A DNA stretch of 64,000 nt, from assembly GCA_035041965.1 (NCBI GenBank), contig JAPYMA010003010.1, forward strand, positions 62,001-126,000, written 5' to 3'. Below the pieces are notes generated by a model. It saw only the letters and a list, made by a program, of their open reading frames with translations, was not told the origin of the DNA and made no database searches. Below, piece after piece: positions 1 through 15,000 of the stretch; positions within the stretch are counted from its first letter, which is position 1; each line of letters opens with the position of its first letter. The DNA is from Anisakis pegreffii. Its lineage: Eukaryota > Nematoda > Chromadorea > Rhabditida > Anisakidae. The position numbers and the translations under genes are program-made.

Positions 1-3000
1 ACCTTAAAGCTTAAGGAATCACATGGATCATGGAAGTTTGAAAAGAGTGAACTCGTTGAAATCACACATTATTCAAAAAATGTCAACGAAGAATTGAAAC
101 TGATTCTGGACGATTTCCGAAAAAAAAAACAAAAACTTCTTCCGCAAAGCGATTGTCTGAAATGAACTCAACGATCTTCTCGAAATGCTCACACACCACT
201 GACACCATGCGTTCGTTCAACGAAACAAAACAACCACACAAAAAAGCTAAAGCTGTTAAAGAATTTGACGGATTAATTCTTAATACAAAGAATTCACAAC
301 GAATTAATTGAAAGAATTCACGATGAAATGAATTCAAAGAATCCAGTTGAAATTCTGTATTTGCCTCAACTGTCACGAACTGAACACATCACGATTAGAT
401 TCACCAGATTCAAGAGCGTCAATCATCTCCTTTTATTCGCTCATCACATGCTCAACTACACACCAGACGATCACGGCGATCATAAGTTGAGAAATACTTC
501 GAAAATCAGCATCTTTCAACGAAACTGTTTTTTGAGTAATGAACTGCTGAACAGCATCCATTAAATGAATTTTCGATAATGATTGAAAAACTTGGGAATT
601 ATTTCAAATAAGTGAGCAATCATCACGTTCTCCGAAAACTAATTGTTGATGAGATGGAAACATAGATTCATTGCGCAGTCATCCTCAAAATCTATTTGGT
701 TACGAATTTTTCCAAGCAAAGTTGAACGTAATTTTCAATAACGTGAAGAAGAGGTGCGATAGTTTGATGAATGAGGCGAACGGAAGAATAAACAGTTTTA
801 TTCGACATTCATTTGCAATTTGATTAAACGCATTCACAAAAACAAATTAAAATGATGACGAGAACATGAATATTGATGGCAATAAAATTAAAAATAATAA
901 TAACAATGGCGCTATCATATTCATATTCCATTGAAACGAAATTTCTCTGCTTATATCAATCATTATGATGACTACATTCATATGTATTCTTCAATAACAA
1001 CGATCACGAGCAGCACATTGACATCGAAACGGAACAGCATGATGAACCCGAAATTGAATGCTCGTTTCATATTGTTGCAAATGATTCGAATGGGCAAGCG
1101 ATGATCCAACATCATACAAAAAGCTCATTTGCAATTTCAGATGAGCACATCATCGCAATTCAAATGTATCATTTGCATTCAGTTATTTATTGAACTAGTT
1201 AAGTCTCTATGACCTGAAAATATTCTACGTGGCTGATGCTGAACGACTGCATTGAAGATTTCGTTTGGACAATTCAAAATGAAATTCAAAATTTGGACAA
1301 TTCAAAATGAACACCAAACATCGAGAAAAACATTTTCTCAAGCAAATTCAGGTTCTATGCGTGTATCACTTGACTTTCTGATCGTGAATAGGGAACAAAG
1401 ACTTGAGAGGATGTTGATCAAAACGAACACGTAAATTTTTCATCTAATTGGGAAATTAGCGAAAAAATTTTAATGTAATGATGAATATTTCAATGAGCTT
1501 TCTCAGATTGGCTAAAAAAACAACAATTAACGCTCGTAACAGTAACGTTTATACAGATTAAGTGGAACCATAAATTTTATCATTTCATGCAAATCGATTT
1601 CGATTTTGTAACATTTCAAAAATTTTCACAAATATATCTGATGAACTCTCGAAAACATTTTTTTAAACAACTAACATAACTAAAGACAAGCTCTGTCAGT
1701 AGATGAACAACCAACAATGAAGGAATGAATTAATAACAAAACAACTTCAAAGACGAGTAAAGAAACGATTCGATAGATTTTTTGAACGATTTAACAAACA
1801 AACGAATCAGCAAAGAAAACTGATCAGAATATTCAACGAATTCAAACAGTATTATTAGCAGCAGCAGCAAAATATCAAGATACAGAAACGCACTGAACTA
1901 TGAACTAATTCGCGAAAAAACAATCAAACGGATAAATCACAGTGAATAGGAGATGCACGAACGTTTCAAGAAACAATATCTTTCCATGATATTTCATGAC
2001 AATAGCGCATATTTTACTCAATGCTGAGTTCTCAGTACAATTTGGTTACGAAAAACGTTGATGATGATCATTAGAGATGTGGAGGTTGAATATTGGAATT
2101 TTAATTCATTAAATGAATCGTTTCGTTTGTTTTTTTTTTGTGGATTCAATAAATGAAAAAATAATGAATCCTCGATGGATGATCACAAACACACACACGC
2201 ATACTGCGTGGTTATAATCACTGGTTGATGGAGCGTGAACGGTAATTGTTTTTAACAAGTTGAAATATGTCCGTATCGATGTGAGCACATCTCTGCCGTA
2301 CATTTCTCAGACAGAACACCGAGAATTCCACCCGAATCGAACACCTATAAAATCAACTTTATTGTTAGATAAATCTTATAGTGTACACAAGTGGTGTCAT
2401 TCGCTCTTATTTTTCCTCGTTCAGCAAACTGGAAATTCAGTTGAGCTAATGGAAAAGCAATTTTCCGATAGAACTCAACAAACTTATTAGTCGTGAGCGC
2501 ATATGTACGCTGTGTCACGGTAGGATAAACCGCTGGAATGATTGGATGAATAAATGCGCGGAATTTATCGTTGAATGGTGACTTGTAATGATAAGATAAC
2601 GACAGAAAATCTCAATGTAACGGTTTGATGTCATTAAGTGACATTTAACATCTTAACAGGAATCTATTTGATTTGAATTTGTTTGTTAGTTGATTTTAAA
2701 GAATCGCATTCAATCTCATACGCTTCGGCACGTATAGTTACAAATTCAATGCAACAAACGCAATAATTATCGTTTTTTTGGTTGAAACCAAAATAAAATT
2801 TTTCAGTCCATTGCATTTATCTGTCTATGCTAATGAACGCTAACAAGCATGATAATGAGGAGAGCTTTCATCACTCCACTGATGGAATAAACTATTACAG
2901 CAAGATTAGCTTCATAGCTGAGCGAATCCCATAATGATGATGTTCACCGCAAATCAAGAACTTATGTTCAGCTCATATATTAGTTCAGACTTTAAAGTTA

Positions 3001-3061
3001 GGCACTCCGAACGCTGCTATCAAGTGTTCACAGTTCAACGTGATGACTGCGCGTACCCGAT
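1..3061. other. Gene-poor flank downstream of pll-1
   Basis: I see no exon here that combines a credible splice site with a recognisable protein. Short open frames on both strands have the composition expected by chance in AT-rich DNA. The 3' untranslated region of the minus-strand pll-1 gene must lie in the right-hand part, but no polyadenylation signal close to its stop could be fixed. A spaced 20-bp direct repeat at 1264-1311 is the only structured element noted. Confidence 0.5.
1264..1311. repeat. Spaced 20-bp direct repeat
   Basis: The 20-mer TTTGGACAATTCAAAATGAA occurs at 1264-1283 and again, identical, at 1292-1311, separated by 8 bp that resemble its tail. It looks like a local slippage duplication. 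No function is inferred. Confidence 0.85.
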
Positions 3062-6000
3062 TCATATAATAATGGAAAGAGTCTCCTGGGAGCGTGTTTC
3101 AAGAGCAAAAAATAACTGAAAAACTGACAAGATTTTGTTTGAAGTGAATGACAACAAACCTGAGTGAAGATATCGTTTGCTTCTGTTTGAGTTTTATTCA
3201 TCAGCGTGAGCTGTGCCTTTAACAGTCGAACATTCCAAGCGAAATTCTCGGATGCTCGTGTTGCTTTCAGACCGCGTAAACCAGCCTCCAGGCATAATCG
3301 CGATAGGTCATCGTACGATTGACTGATACGCTTGGTGGCATCTTCTAACTGAAAACAAACGTCTGACAATGAATTATGTCAATCATTCACCAGTATTTTT
3401 GTTATCTGCGTTCCAAGCTGGCTCCTGTCGATGCGAGGGATTCTCTGAGAAGGAAGGGGGCTTTGTAAGGGGTTCTTCAACGCCTTGTTGTGATGATTCG
3501 TGCCTCGTGGACGTTCTTGCGCGAGGATGGAACGGTGCAAACTCGGAACACTACTCAATGGTCTTGTGAAATCATTCACAACGAAAGAGTTGCTTCCGTT
3601 TTCAAGCAATCGTTCGTAACGATTATTACCTATTGCTCCCGGAGGAAAAGATTAAGAATTGTAGCTTATCGAATGTGTTGCAAAACTTCAAAATTTGCTG
3701 AACACGTGCAATCGCTTAATACACATTTTAAAATCATAATGACTGCGCTAAGATTCTATGCGTTGTGACAGCTTATAATACAATGAATGTTGCTTCTGGA
3801 AAAGGATGAATTTGATTCAAATGATCGCTAAGTGAATGATACATGTCATTGGGTATATTGTGGCACATTGCGTATTGTGTTCGCTCATCACATTTGTGAG
3901 CCAATCAGCGTATCATTATCAAGTGAGTGGTTTGAGAGGTTTATTGAAGAATACCTTTGATAAGAGCTGATCAGTTTTGGTGAGTATTGTCGAACAAATG
4001 GTCAACAAATTCGACAATGATGCGAACGTTTTTTGGAGTTGTTCCGGGAAGGCGCCGTGTGTTGTCACAATTGGATACTGCAAAGTTGAAAATTCACAAT
4101 TTCATTATTGCCAACTTGATAACCACAACAATTGGGTTCAATTGAGTGGAAGAAAATGTCATATCCTTGGAATGCTAAGGAGTATAACCCTATCTCCCTT
4201 CACCAACTTACAACCATTCGAATGATTGTTCATGTTGTGCAAAAATCGTTGATCTTCATCTCTAGTCTTTTTCAGTCAAACCAATTCCCGTTCGTATGCT
4301 TCGTCGTTGTCGTCGTCGTTGAAAAGCAAAAATATGTTCCAACGAATAAATGCGCAGTATCATCTAATATGTATGCCTAGACGCGCATCCTCTGAGCTGT
4401 TTCTCCCAAATGACAGATAAATTAAATGAGAACATCGCCCAGACCGGTTTTATTATTCCAACCAGCAGTGAATCGAACAAACTTCTGCGGCCAAAACGCC
4501 TCGTATATCAAAAAATTGCGCATCTATGAAAATCTAAACTGTCCCATATATAGATTGGATATCGCATGCACTTGTCATCTCGCAATTTCATAAAAGCTGT
4601 GAACAAGCCGCAATCTGATAAAGTTTTTGAACCATCGAAACTACGATCTCGAATATGCTATCAAACATTTCAACGTGTACTCCTCAAGGATTGATTCTTA
4701 TGCGTACATATTTGAATGTTGAAAATTTCGAAGAAACAAAACATTTCAGTATGCACTCTAATGATTTTCATTAAACGTTTCATTAAAGCGAATTCATTTC
4801 ATGAACATCATATATTCAGAAACTTAATTATTCCATTCACAAATATGATTTTTCGTCACTGACGCACCGTCAAAACGATAGTCTTATGATCAATTCGAGC
4901 TTCGTATTTCGTAATCATGAGGCAGGAACTCAAATTCAACATTGCGCGTAATACAGCTGAATAACAAGTAGCAAATGAATAAACCATGTGTACAGCGTGA
5001 ATTTCTTCTGCGCAAAACAAGAACTAATTATAAGATACTGCAATGGATCATTTGCACAAATATTTGTCATGTACGAATTAATGAAATAATTGTCTGATGA
5101 ATGATCTGAGCATTCAATCAATTGCTGATTAGAATTGCATTATAGATGCTCATATATCTTGTAAAAATCTTGCGTTAGTTCTATCGAACATTCTTCGAAA
5201 ATCTTTCAAACGAACATTATTATCATCCGTTGTAATCATGAAGCTTGGTGTAACAGTTTCATCGCCTTTTTGTGCTCCATTGATTGCGTTCGACGAATTC
5301 GGTGAAGACGGTGGTGATACTGAAATGGATTGTCACGATCCTCGTTATGTGACCTCTTAACATGCTTTAGCAACTGAGTCACTGTCGAGTTTCATATAGA
5401 CTTGTCTTCAATTGAAACCTATGAATGCACGTGAGCAAGTCACATAAACGAATCACAAACCGCTCAGTGCTGCAGTTTGTGTCCTTGTATGCATCATACG
5501 AAGACCCTGCCGAATAGTACCGGTCGCACCGAGTCCACACTGCTCTTGCCAATCGATCTGTGAACAAATTTTCACATCGTCACATCAATTTGAAAAATTT
5601 GTTGATATTAACGGATTTTTTTAAAGCTTGGAAAGCAGAATTTCTACTGTATTGCTGCTGTACAAATTGCAATTGTGCGATTCTTCGAAATTTCTTCTGA
5701 TGAATACTATCACTGATATTATTAATAGTAGCATTATGAGTACTGAATACATGCAAGATTCGCACCATTGCAGCCTCAAGTTTGTTGCGCATTTCGATCG
5801 AGTCCGCAAGTGGTGAAACAGCAATTTTGAACAGTTCATCGACGGACTTGATGCCAACCATTTTCATGCCCGTATGGACACGTTGTGTTTTTCGTTTCAC
5901 TGACATGCCTCGTTTTCGGGCCTTCTGAAAGCAGTTCCATTCGATGATGAATCGAAACGAATAAAGTGGAATCGTTGAAGGCGGATATCCTCTAAAACCG

Positions 6001-9000
6001 AATGAATCTCTTCCGAACAACATCCAATCACATGTGATTTTTGAGGCGCTTCTGATTCGCCTGCTCTGTCCGCTTCCTGAGCGATTCTTCATTGAATGCA
6101 TTCACATAAATTTGAAAACAAATGAAATGGGTGAACAACTGTAATGAACGAATAAGCGACGAGCAGATGCATGTTGAATGCCGAATGTAATCAACATTCG
6201 TGATTAATGTCAAACGTCTACAATCGCTATAACAACGTCCATTTTTCAACGGCTACAGAACAATGGGTTTCGACGATAATTTTCGACGTTTCCATTGAGT
6301 GTCTCGTCTCAGATGCATGTATCAACTCCTCGAAACAATCTTACAAATGATCTGGATAATCACCTCAAATTATGGCTTATTTTTGCCTTGTTCACCTTGT
6401 ATACGCTATAAATAAGCTATCAATAAACGATTTTCAGTTGACTTCTTCACGTTCTGGGACAACGAAACAAAGAAGAATCCTATTGGAATCAAGAACATGA
6501 ACAAATAATAAGTGAAAAAGATGAAAATGTTCAGCGGTATTCAGTTCTGGTCCCGAATAGTATGTAAGATATCCGTGTGGATTTCACACACTAGGGTTGC
6601 TCTGCGGTTGCGATGAATAATACGGAATATGAAATGAAATGACTGATAAATGTTTAATACGTGTTGATGTGGGATACGATAGCGCTTTCCATAGGACTAT
6701 TGCGGACTAGTGGCAGAACCCGATTTGAACATCAGCGCTATCTTACAACAACTATGTGGCATAGAATGTAGAAGATTAGATGCACGAAATAAAATGAGTT
6801 TAGAAACAAGAAAGCAATTCCTTACTGTGTTAATGAGAAAGGGCAGAATGATTGCAGAAGACTGAGTAATGAGACGACAAAATGAAATGAGAATGAAACT
6901 CGACGATGCTGAGTGTGGTGGGTACAAGCAAGAGCGCTGTTGATTTCGTCAGTGAATAATAATTCTCTGGTGACGTCGCACAGTCGGTTGCTGGTTGTGA
7001 TATCACAAGCAGTTGAGTCAGTCAGTATGTCTTCGAATATGAGTAATCTAATGGAATGAATAAGATGTGCCTTCCAGTATAAATACCCGAAAGCAATTTA
7101 TTGCAACAATGGGGCGACGACGAACAGAGAATGATTTTGGACAGTTTAGATAGATAAACGGATTGAATGAATGCAAGAGACGAACATATCCGTAGACACA
7201 ATAAATGAATGCTGCTATCTTTTTGGATTCATTCATAGATGGATGGATGGATGGATTGACGACATAAATAGAAGAGATAGTTGTTATTTGGTTACTTGTT
7301 TGTTCGATTGAAGTACGCATAGTTGATATGGATGTATTTAATATGCGGGATGAGCGACAGAGTGCAAAGGATAAGATTTGAATTGAACAGAGACATTGGT
7401 GGACATCTGATGGATAAGCAGATATAATCGGATATGGAATATGGATGAGACGACCGATCGTAGTACGTGCTGCTGCTATACAAGGGTTCTTCGTCGCTTA
7501 CACATTGATTAAGTTGCATTTCGATTTTTTCAAGCTTGCTTTAGTTGCATATTCTTGTCTTCATTCAGCATCCGCTGCGCACATTCAGTATTTTGTAATG
7601 GTAACCACTAACATTTCATCATGAAATAAAGACGCGTTCTTGTTGAGCATACATTACATGAATGAATGAATATAGTCGTTTTTTGTGCTAATATAGGCTT
7701 GTTGCTGATGCATCTCTTGAACTTTTTTGTTTTCATGTTTAGAGAAATTTATACTGTTCGCAGAAAAGTTTTCAACATTTCTTAAGCATCATCACAATGA
7801 GCTATGATTTTTCGTTTTGCAATGAAACGCTGCCTTTTGATTAATTCCAACACTGGAAAGCTGACGAGGAAATGTCTTCTGAAACAATCCATCACAATCG
7901 GACGGCTCTGTTTTCGAGTGCCTAATAAAATTTTCGCAATGAATACATATGGGATTTCAAAAGTCATGTTCAGACAAGTGCTGAGAGTTCACCGTAATCA
8001 TAATGTTAATAAAGATAATAATAATATTAAACATTACTGCTGATACAATTATATCAAACAAATAACTCATATCATCACTGAATCAGAAATGAAAATGGAT
8101 AACGTACACCTCCACCTCGTCGATTCGTGATTGCACAATGAACAAATAGAGTACAGTTCTCAAGAGGATCACCTTCGTTATTCAGAAGTGGTATATGCCG
8201 ATATCCTACAATCAAATAAGCGATACTGAAGTTCGCAAAAGCAACGTTGACAATAATTTCATTCTATTGCATACACTGCTAGTGCTGTAGCTAAAATAGC
8301 ATGGAAAGGCAATCACCATATCCACACTATCAAAATCAACATTGATTACATTTATTACTTTGCTATCAGAAGTGAAAATGGTATGAGGCCTAAAATCGTG
8401 TCAATTACACGAATTATGTGATATCGGATAAGATTGATGGTATGGATGTGATTTGTGATAGTGAATATGAGAAGTTGAAAATTTCCTGCAAGGTGCGAGA
8501 AATGAACGAACGAACCGCTTTGAAGGCATTCAAAAGGAATCGTGTACTGTCCAATGAAGTCGTCATCAATGAAATCATCGTCCAATACCAAAAACCTAAT
8601 CAACGCCAACTCTGGCACACTTATTTGGAATTGAAATGATTCATCGAATGCTGGATTTACACCTGAAATCCAAACTTTGCCTTTGCATTGCTCAATTTCT
8701 TACAATTAGAATTGTTTTTCACCAAAGACCAGCATTCATTTTCAGAATTCACTTTGAACCATTGAGCACATGTATGAACGTGTAAACAGCTGATCGTCTT
8801 GTGATCAATTCACTGATTGGATTATGAGTAAGTTCGTTGTTGTTGGTTTCTAATAATTCACTTATTCGTCGCAGAATGTTTGTTCAAAAACTGAACTTAT
8901 ACTGTAGTGTTCATCGAATGATCATGAAACACATAATTCAACATGAATTATCAAACAAATTAAATCATATGCATCCATCCGTCTGTCTCATCAGCTGTTC

Positions 9001-12000
9001 GTTTGAAAGTGCAATAAATTTATCATGAGGAAAACGAATAGCACAATAGAAAATTGAATTTTCACGAAAATAGCTTTATACATTTGAGTGGCTCAGATGT
9101 TAGCATTATTATTTAATTATCTATAGGTCGAATGTAAGAATTGCTCGATGTTTTTTTTTGCATTCATCCGATGGCTTTTCTAGATGATATAATCACGAGA
9201 CACGATCATTCATCATTGCAATGATTGATGTATTACATGCTCGCTTATGTCACATTTTAGTGACGTGCATTCAGGATGTTTCTGCTATAGAATCCTGTTT
9301 GATTTCATGTCGATCAAGCGACCGATTACAACTAAAGTCGCTTTTTTGAACTTCCATCAAATAGTTGTCATGTAACTTTTGCTACGATTAAATCGTGACA
9401 TGCGAACGCGCATTCGTCACATGATTGACATGTTATCCACATAATGCCTGCCATCGACATGCAATCGCATTCTTATGATCGTTTTTGTTGAGAATGTTTC
9501 AAAGTGTTTGCTAAAATTTAGAATTTTTAGATTTCGTTTTGAATTTGCATTTTAGATTTTTCGTTGAATTTGGCTGGAAATCATTTGTATAGTTGCAGTC
9601 GGCTGTTATTGAGCAAAGTGTTGCCAAAATCGTCGTATCGAATGAATTTCGACACAACTCACTGTCATTTCGTATAGTTTTGGTGCGTTCTTCAGCGCAA
9701 TCTGCAGGTACACCAAACACCTCGACGACAACGAACGGATCTGCGGAATCTCCTTTTGCGGTCGAACCGCGGGGTCGTGGAAGTTGTTGCCCGGAAAGAA
9801 CCCGTAAATGAAGAATCTGAAATCGAAACCTATTTGCTCCGCGATGAAGTGCCGTCGATTCAAAAACTATGCATGTGCAACATTCGTCAGGCGAAATTCC
9901 TAAAATGCGGGGCTGGATCCGTATCCATAGTTTCTTGAAATGCAGAGCCGCAACTCGAGCTTGAGCCAAAAAGTATAAAATTCAGGACCACGTCTGGAAT
10001 CAATGCTGAAATTTCAGAATCTGAGCTCGACCTGAAACCGGAGCCAGAGGCGAAATTTCAGAAATTCGAAGCTGGGGCCGAATTTCAGAAATATGGAACT
10101 AGATCCGGAGCTGTGTCAATTTAATTCGAATCCGGGCATCACTGCCTATCACTCAATATTCGTCGGTTCTCTTAATGTGAATGAATGTGAACTAACTTGT
10201 GGCGCAAAAGGCAACTTATCGCCAGGCGTAAAGAGATCATCTCGCATCATCGACGGCTTCAACAAATAACCGCATCCACCGTTTTCGGAAAATTTGCCCT
10301 CCTGAAAGTTCTTTTGAGGGAGATTTGGTAATCTTGAATTCCGTGAGACCTTCGAGAAAGATGTCATTTTTAGGTCCATACATCTGTAGGACAAGTGGCT
10401 ATAATGCAGTGAAATTAGCATAAAGCAGACGATAAAATGATCGATCAAAATGGGAAGCCATTGTAGTCATATTTTCAAAAAAGAACGCTGATAACAAGCA
10501 GCGATGTACACTACCTGCAAATCCATCATAAGGCCAGGAGTTTGGTAGTTCAATGTAACTAACTGAACTCCATAGTTCCAAAATTCCTGAGGATTAAGGT
10601 TCGACGAATCAACTCTGAAATTGTTCAACTGGTATTATAAAATACGCTTATCTACCCTCAAAGACACCCATAAAAATCAAGTCTTCAGCCATCCATATTC
10701 TGAAACTAACATAATTTGAAGATTTCCAAAGCAGATGAATCATATTTGTTGAGAGAACAAAATTAAAGAAAATGAATGCATGGTTTGGCTGAGTATGAGT
10801 GCAAAACGATACCTCATAGAGCTTGGAGTGACTCTCGTGAGAAAATCTTTCGAAACCTGCGTAAATTCACTTGCATATGTGTGGATCATTCGAAGACAAT
10901 CAGTTTCGGATATGGTCAGAAGGGTCCGACGATTCGACACTAAAAATCGACCAGAAGGTATTTCTACCCAAACAGATACCTGCTTACAACATCGCTGTGT
11001 GCATACATTTCGAAGCAAACTTTTCATGGTTTTAGGCAATAGATTACGATCATTAGATCAAATAACTTCATTGTCAGCAATCGTTTTCGAGACAAATGAA
11101 GTGGCAATTTTAAAAGATTTTATTTCTTTGATAAGTTGTGGACGGACGATAAATTTTGACAGAAGCGCACAAATGAGAAAATTTCTCACAGTGTCCACAC
11201 GATGCAAGTGATAAATCGTTGAGATTCGTTGACACAGCCCAAGGACACATCAAATCGGAAAGCTTCTTGCAAAGGATCATCTTACGAGCGGAACCTCGCG
11301 GGGTTTTACCTTCATGTTGAGGTATACTCTCGTCATCTTCGCTCACCTCACCGTTATCTTCATTCAATTCATTCAATCGTTTACCCTTGAATTAATAACG
11401 ATCATTCTCGTAAATGAATAAAGCCGAAGAATTTGCACGAAATTTGCATGAAAATCATTCTAGTTAGTCAGTGAAAGAATCTATCTGACTGTGCCATTTC
11501 AAAACATTTTCAAGAATTTGTCATAAGTTTTGAACGAGCTCACCACTAAAATGATCTTCATTTGAAAATCTTTCGGTGTCGGTCTTTCATCACCACCAAC
11601 CCAATCACTGAGATCGTCATTTGGCCGATAAAGCTTATTCGCAAGAATCGCGTTGAGCAAATCAACAAGAATCAATTGCCATTTAATACTCAAATGTATT
11701 TCGAGACGTATCAGTAACGGATACCTGCAAATGCTCAATGGTAATCTCTTCAATTTTTTGAATCAACTCTTTAAATCCGATTAAATATTCTGCATTGATA
11801 ATCTAAAACAGTGGTTCTCATACAGGGCGGAATTACTCATTTTAGATAATTTTGAGGTGTTGAGGGGAGCAATGGAGGGGGTCGGAAAATTAGTATTTTC
11901 TGCAGTAGTTATGTTATGATAGAACGCCATTGTGTTGGTGTTTTTTAACTGGATTATGTAAACGCGATTAGTTGATGGAAACTACATTCTCCTATAATAT

Positions 12001-15000
12001 TTTCTAGCTCAACCGGGCCAAACAGGGTTTTCATTTGTTTTAACAGCTTTTTCATTCTTTTCCTTGTTGTTAAAATCGCTCTCATAGCTTTTATCATCAA
12101 AAATGTTCTCTTCTGCTAATTTCTCATTCATTTCACTGAATGGTTATAGTCAAACTCTCATTCTATCAAGTATACTCTATAATTGATCATTTGACTGTTG
12201 AACATTGTTGAGCCATAATATTCAATTCGTGTATTGTTGATTTCGGCTGTCAACACTCGTCAACGTATCAAGTAAATAGTAAAGGCTACAGAATGAGAAG
12301 TTGATTTGAATTGTGAAGTGAAATGAAACGAAGTGAATGAGAAAAACTCATCAAGAGAACGGTATTCGCATGTAATAGCTATGAGAGTGAATACAACACG
12401 TCTGAAAAGAATGAGAGTCCATCTAAAACTGTTTGAAGTGAGCGTGTCACAGACAATAGGTTTTCATGCAATCATAATCGATTACAATAATGAGCAACAC
12501 AACAGTGATCCTCATAGGGAGTGAAATTACCCGTTTTGGGTAATTTGGAGGTGTCGAGGGAGGTAATAGAGAGTGTCAGGAAACTAGTATTCCATACAGT
12601 TGTTAGTTATGATGGAACGCTATTGTGATGGTGTATTCTTCACTCCGATACCTGAACGCAGCTCGCTCATGAGTGAAAAAACTTTTCTTTATCTTGTTTT
12701 CTGAGTATCTCTAGCTCACAAGAAAATGAGTAATCCGTTTGGTTAGTTTTTTGCCAAGTTATATGTCGGTAGTATCAGAACAGTCACTTTCTTATGACCA
12801 AGTGGGCATTTCGAATAAATTTCTGAACAGTAATGGAAGAATTATGCGAGAATCAACCAATGATGATCTGATAACTTCCCCAGTTTCCTATACCCTGCAA
12901 TTTCTCCCAGGCGACAATTTCTCAGCATGAGAAACGATGTTCCATCCACGTTCTCGCATATTCACTGAGCAAAAACTTCCAAACAGACTTCATTTTCAAT
13001 CAGAAAGCACCGAATCGATCCAACAAGGGACGAATCTCTCAAATCATAATTGCAACTCCCAAAAACTGGTACGCCACCTGGTTCGTTCAAAGGCATATTC
13101 GCTTATGGTATTTAAGGCTGACGAAACGGTCAGTTTAGAAGTAGACGTCGCACCATTATGTACCATCGGTTCAATTTCACCGTCTTCTTCGCATGGCTCG
13201 TAAACATCAACTGAAATAATCTCAATAAGGGCAATTCATTCCCTACCAAAGAAGGCAATGAAACAAAAATGAGATCTTCTAATTGATAACGCTCAAACTC
13301 AAATTGAATTAAATGATTCCTGATGAAGTTCCTGTCAACAGAATTGTTTACGATTAAAAGCGAATCACAAAACGATGACAAGAAATGAGTTCTGTATGCA
13401 CATACTTTCGATAAACCTGCAGTTCCTCTTCAACGCACTCACATAACCGTCACTACTCGACGGTCCCTTGATTTGATCCTCGACCAGATAAGTATTATAT
13501 GAAGCAGAGATGAAGTAATTGGTAAACGAATGATTCATCTCATGACAGACACGTCGATGTGTAATGTCGAATAAACCGCATTCATCACATTGCAAATAGT
13601 TTGTGAAACCTTTGAAATGTTCTTGTAATTAAAGTTTTTCACTGACGAGTACTTTAGTGAAGTGATAAATTGCTTTCACAGAATGAGGTCCCCTCGTCTC
13701 GAACACTTTGGGAATTTCCTTCCGAATAACTGTGATATTACTAAATAAAGTTACTGAAAACTTACAAGTAATTGGAATCCCTACAGACAAAACGCTCAAA
13801 ATAGATAATTGTCATGTGTAATCCATATCCCTCATTTCCTCAGTTAAGGTGCGGTGCTTCCAATGACGTTGCGTTGATTGATCAAAAGAGGGTGGAATTG
13901 CAAAAAAAATACTCGCAAAGCGTTTAAAGAGATCATAAAGTGCGATTGTGATAATTATAAGTGAAGCCAACAAACGCACCATCCACAGTCATGTAGTTGT
14001 TTTCTTTGGCTTCAGGTGACGGCTCGTACTGCTCAATGATAGCTTCGCAAACATCTCTCGTTACGCCGATCATCTGAAATTCGGATTATTCCAAGTGAAT
14101 GGCACTTTTTTTAAATGTCACAAATTTTTTCCTTTCGAATCACTTTCATTGACACATCTGCACACAATGAAAAGCATTAATTAAATGCACTTGCTGAAAT
14201 TGTTATGCATTCGAAACACTTACACCCTGTTCATTCTCAAGGAAGAGCTGCAAATCCTGACAACTGAGGTAGTCTTTATTCGCATAACGAACCATCAGGA
14301 AGTAGACCTCAGGCCGTGTCGAGACATCCTGCAAATCACCCATCATATTTTCTGTTTCGATCTAGCGTTCAATCACGTTGTACAATCGTTTTCTCTGCGG
14401 AACAATTGACGCATATGTAACAAATGTAGGAAAATAGTGAACCTTATAAATTTCAACGAATTGATCTCTTGTTATTCGACCTCGATGATTTTCGTGAGGT
14501 TGAAGGACGATAACTTCCTGAAACCAACAATCAAGTTCGAATTTTCACAACTGCATTTCATAACCAATACAGTTCATTGGTACCAACTGAAAGACAAAAC
14601 TGGGCGATTTTTCAAGATTTGATTTCTCAAGCATTTTGATTTTTCAATTCGATTTCGTTCTGATTTCTCAAGTCATCCAGAGTATTCATTCTGGTTGATA
14701 CGTGAAACGTCACTGAATGCTAAAGCTATGATTTAAGTGATCAACGAAATGGAGAAGAACCAACGTTGACGCGGTGTTTGATTCGATTTATTTGTAAACG
14801 GGGATTTATTTGCTTGATAAGGCGGACTGCAAAATTATCACTGATATAACCGTTCTTCTCGTTATCGTTCTCATCGAACACCGATTCCAACCACCTGAAA
14901 TCATTCAGACGATCAAAAATCTATTCGTCTCGATCAACATTGCTGATCATAAAATCAAAAGAAATCACTGATCACATCCAACAATTGACTGACCTTTCAC

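Noticed and set aside
3369..3768. Overlapping plus-strand frames next to pll-1 exon 25
   Set aside because: They lie in a pll-1 intron, with no splice signals or domain. The well-phased minus-strand gene explains the locus.
4440..4510. A tRNA gene on the minus strand, suggested by a GAATCGAAC string
   Set aside because: No cloverleaf arms or acceptor stem could be matched around it.
9593..9938. Plus-strand open frames over pll-1 exon 18
   Set aside because: They are opposite-strand shadows of the C2-domain exon.
11809..12718. A complete hAT transposon
   Set aside because: Only one terminal-like sequence per copy was found, both in the same orientation, and there is no transposase frame between them.
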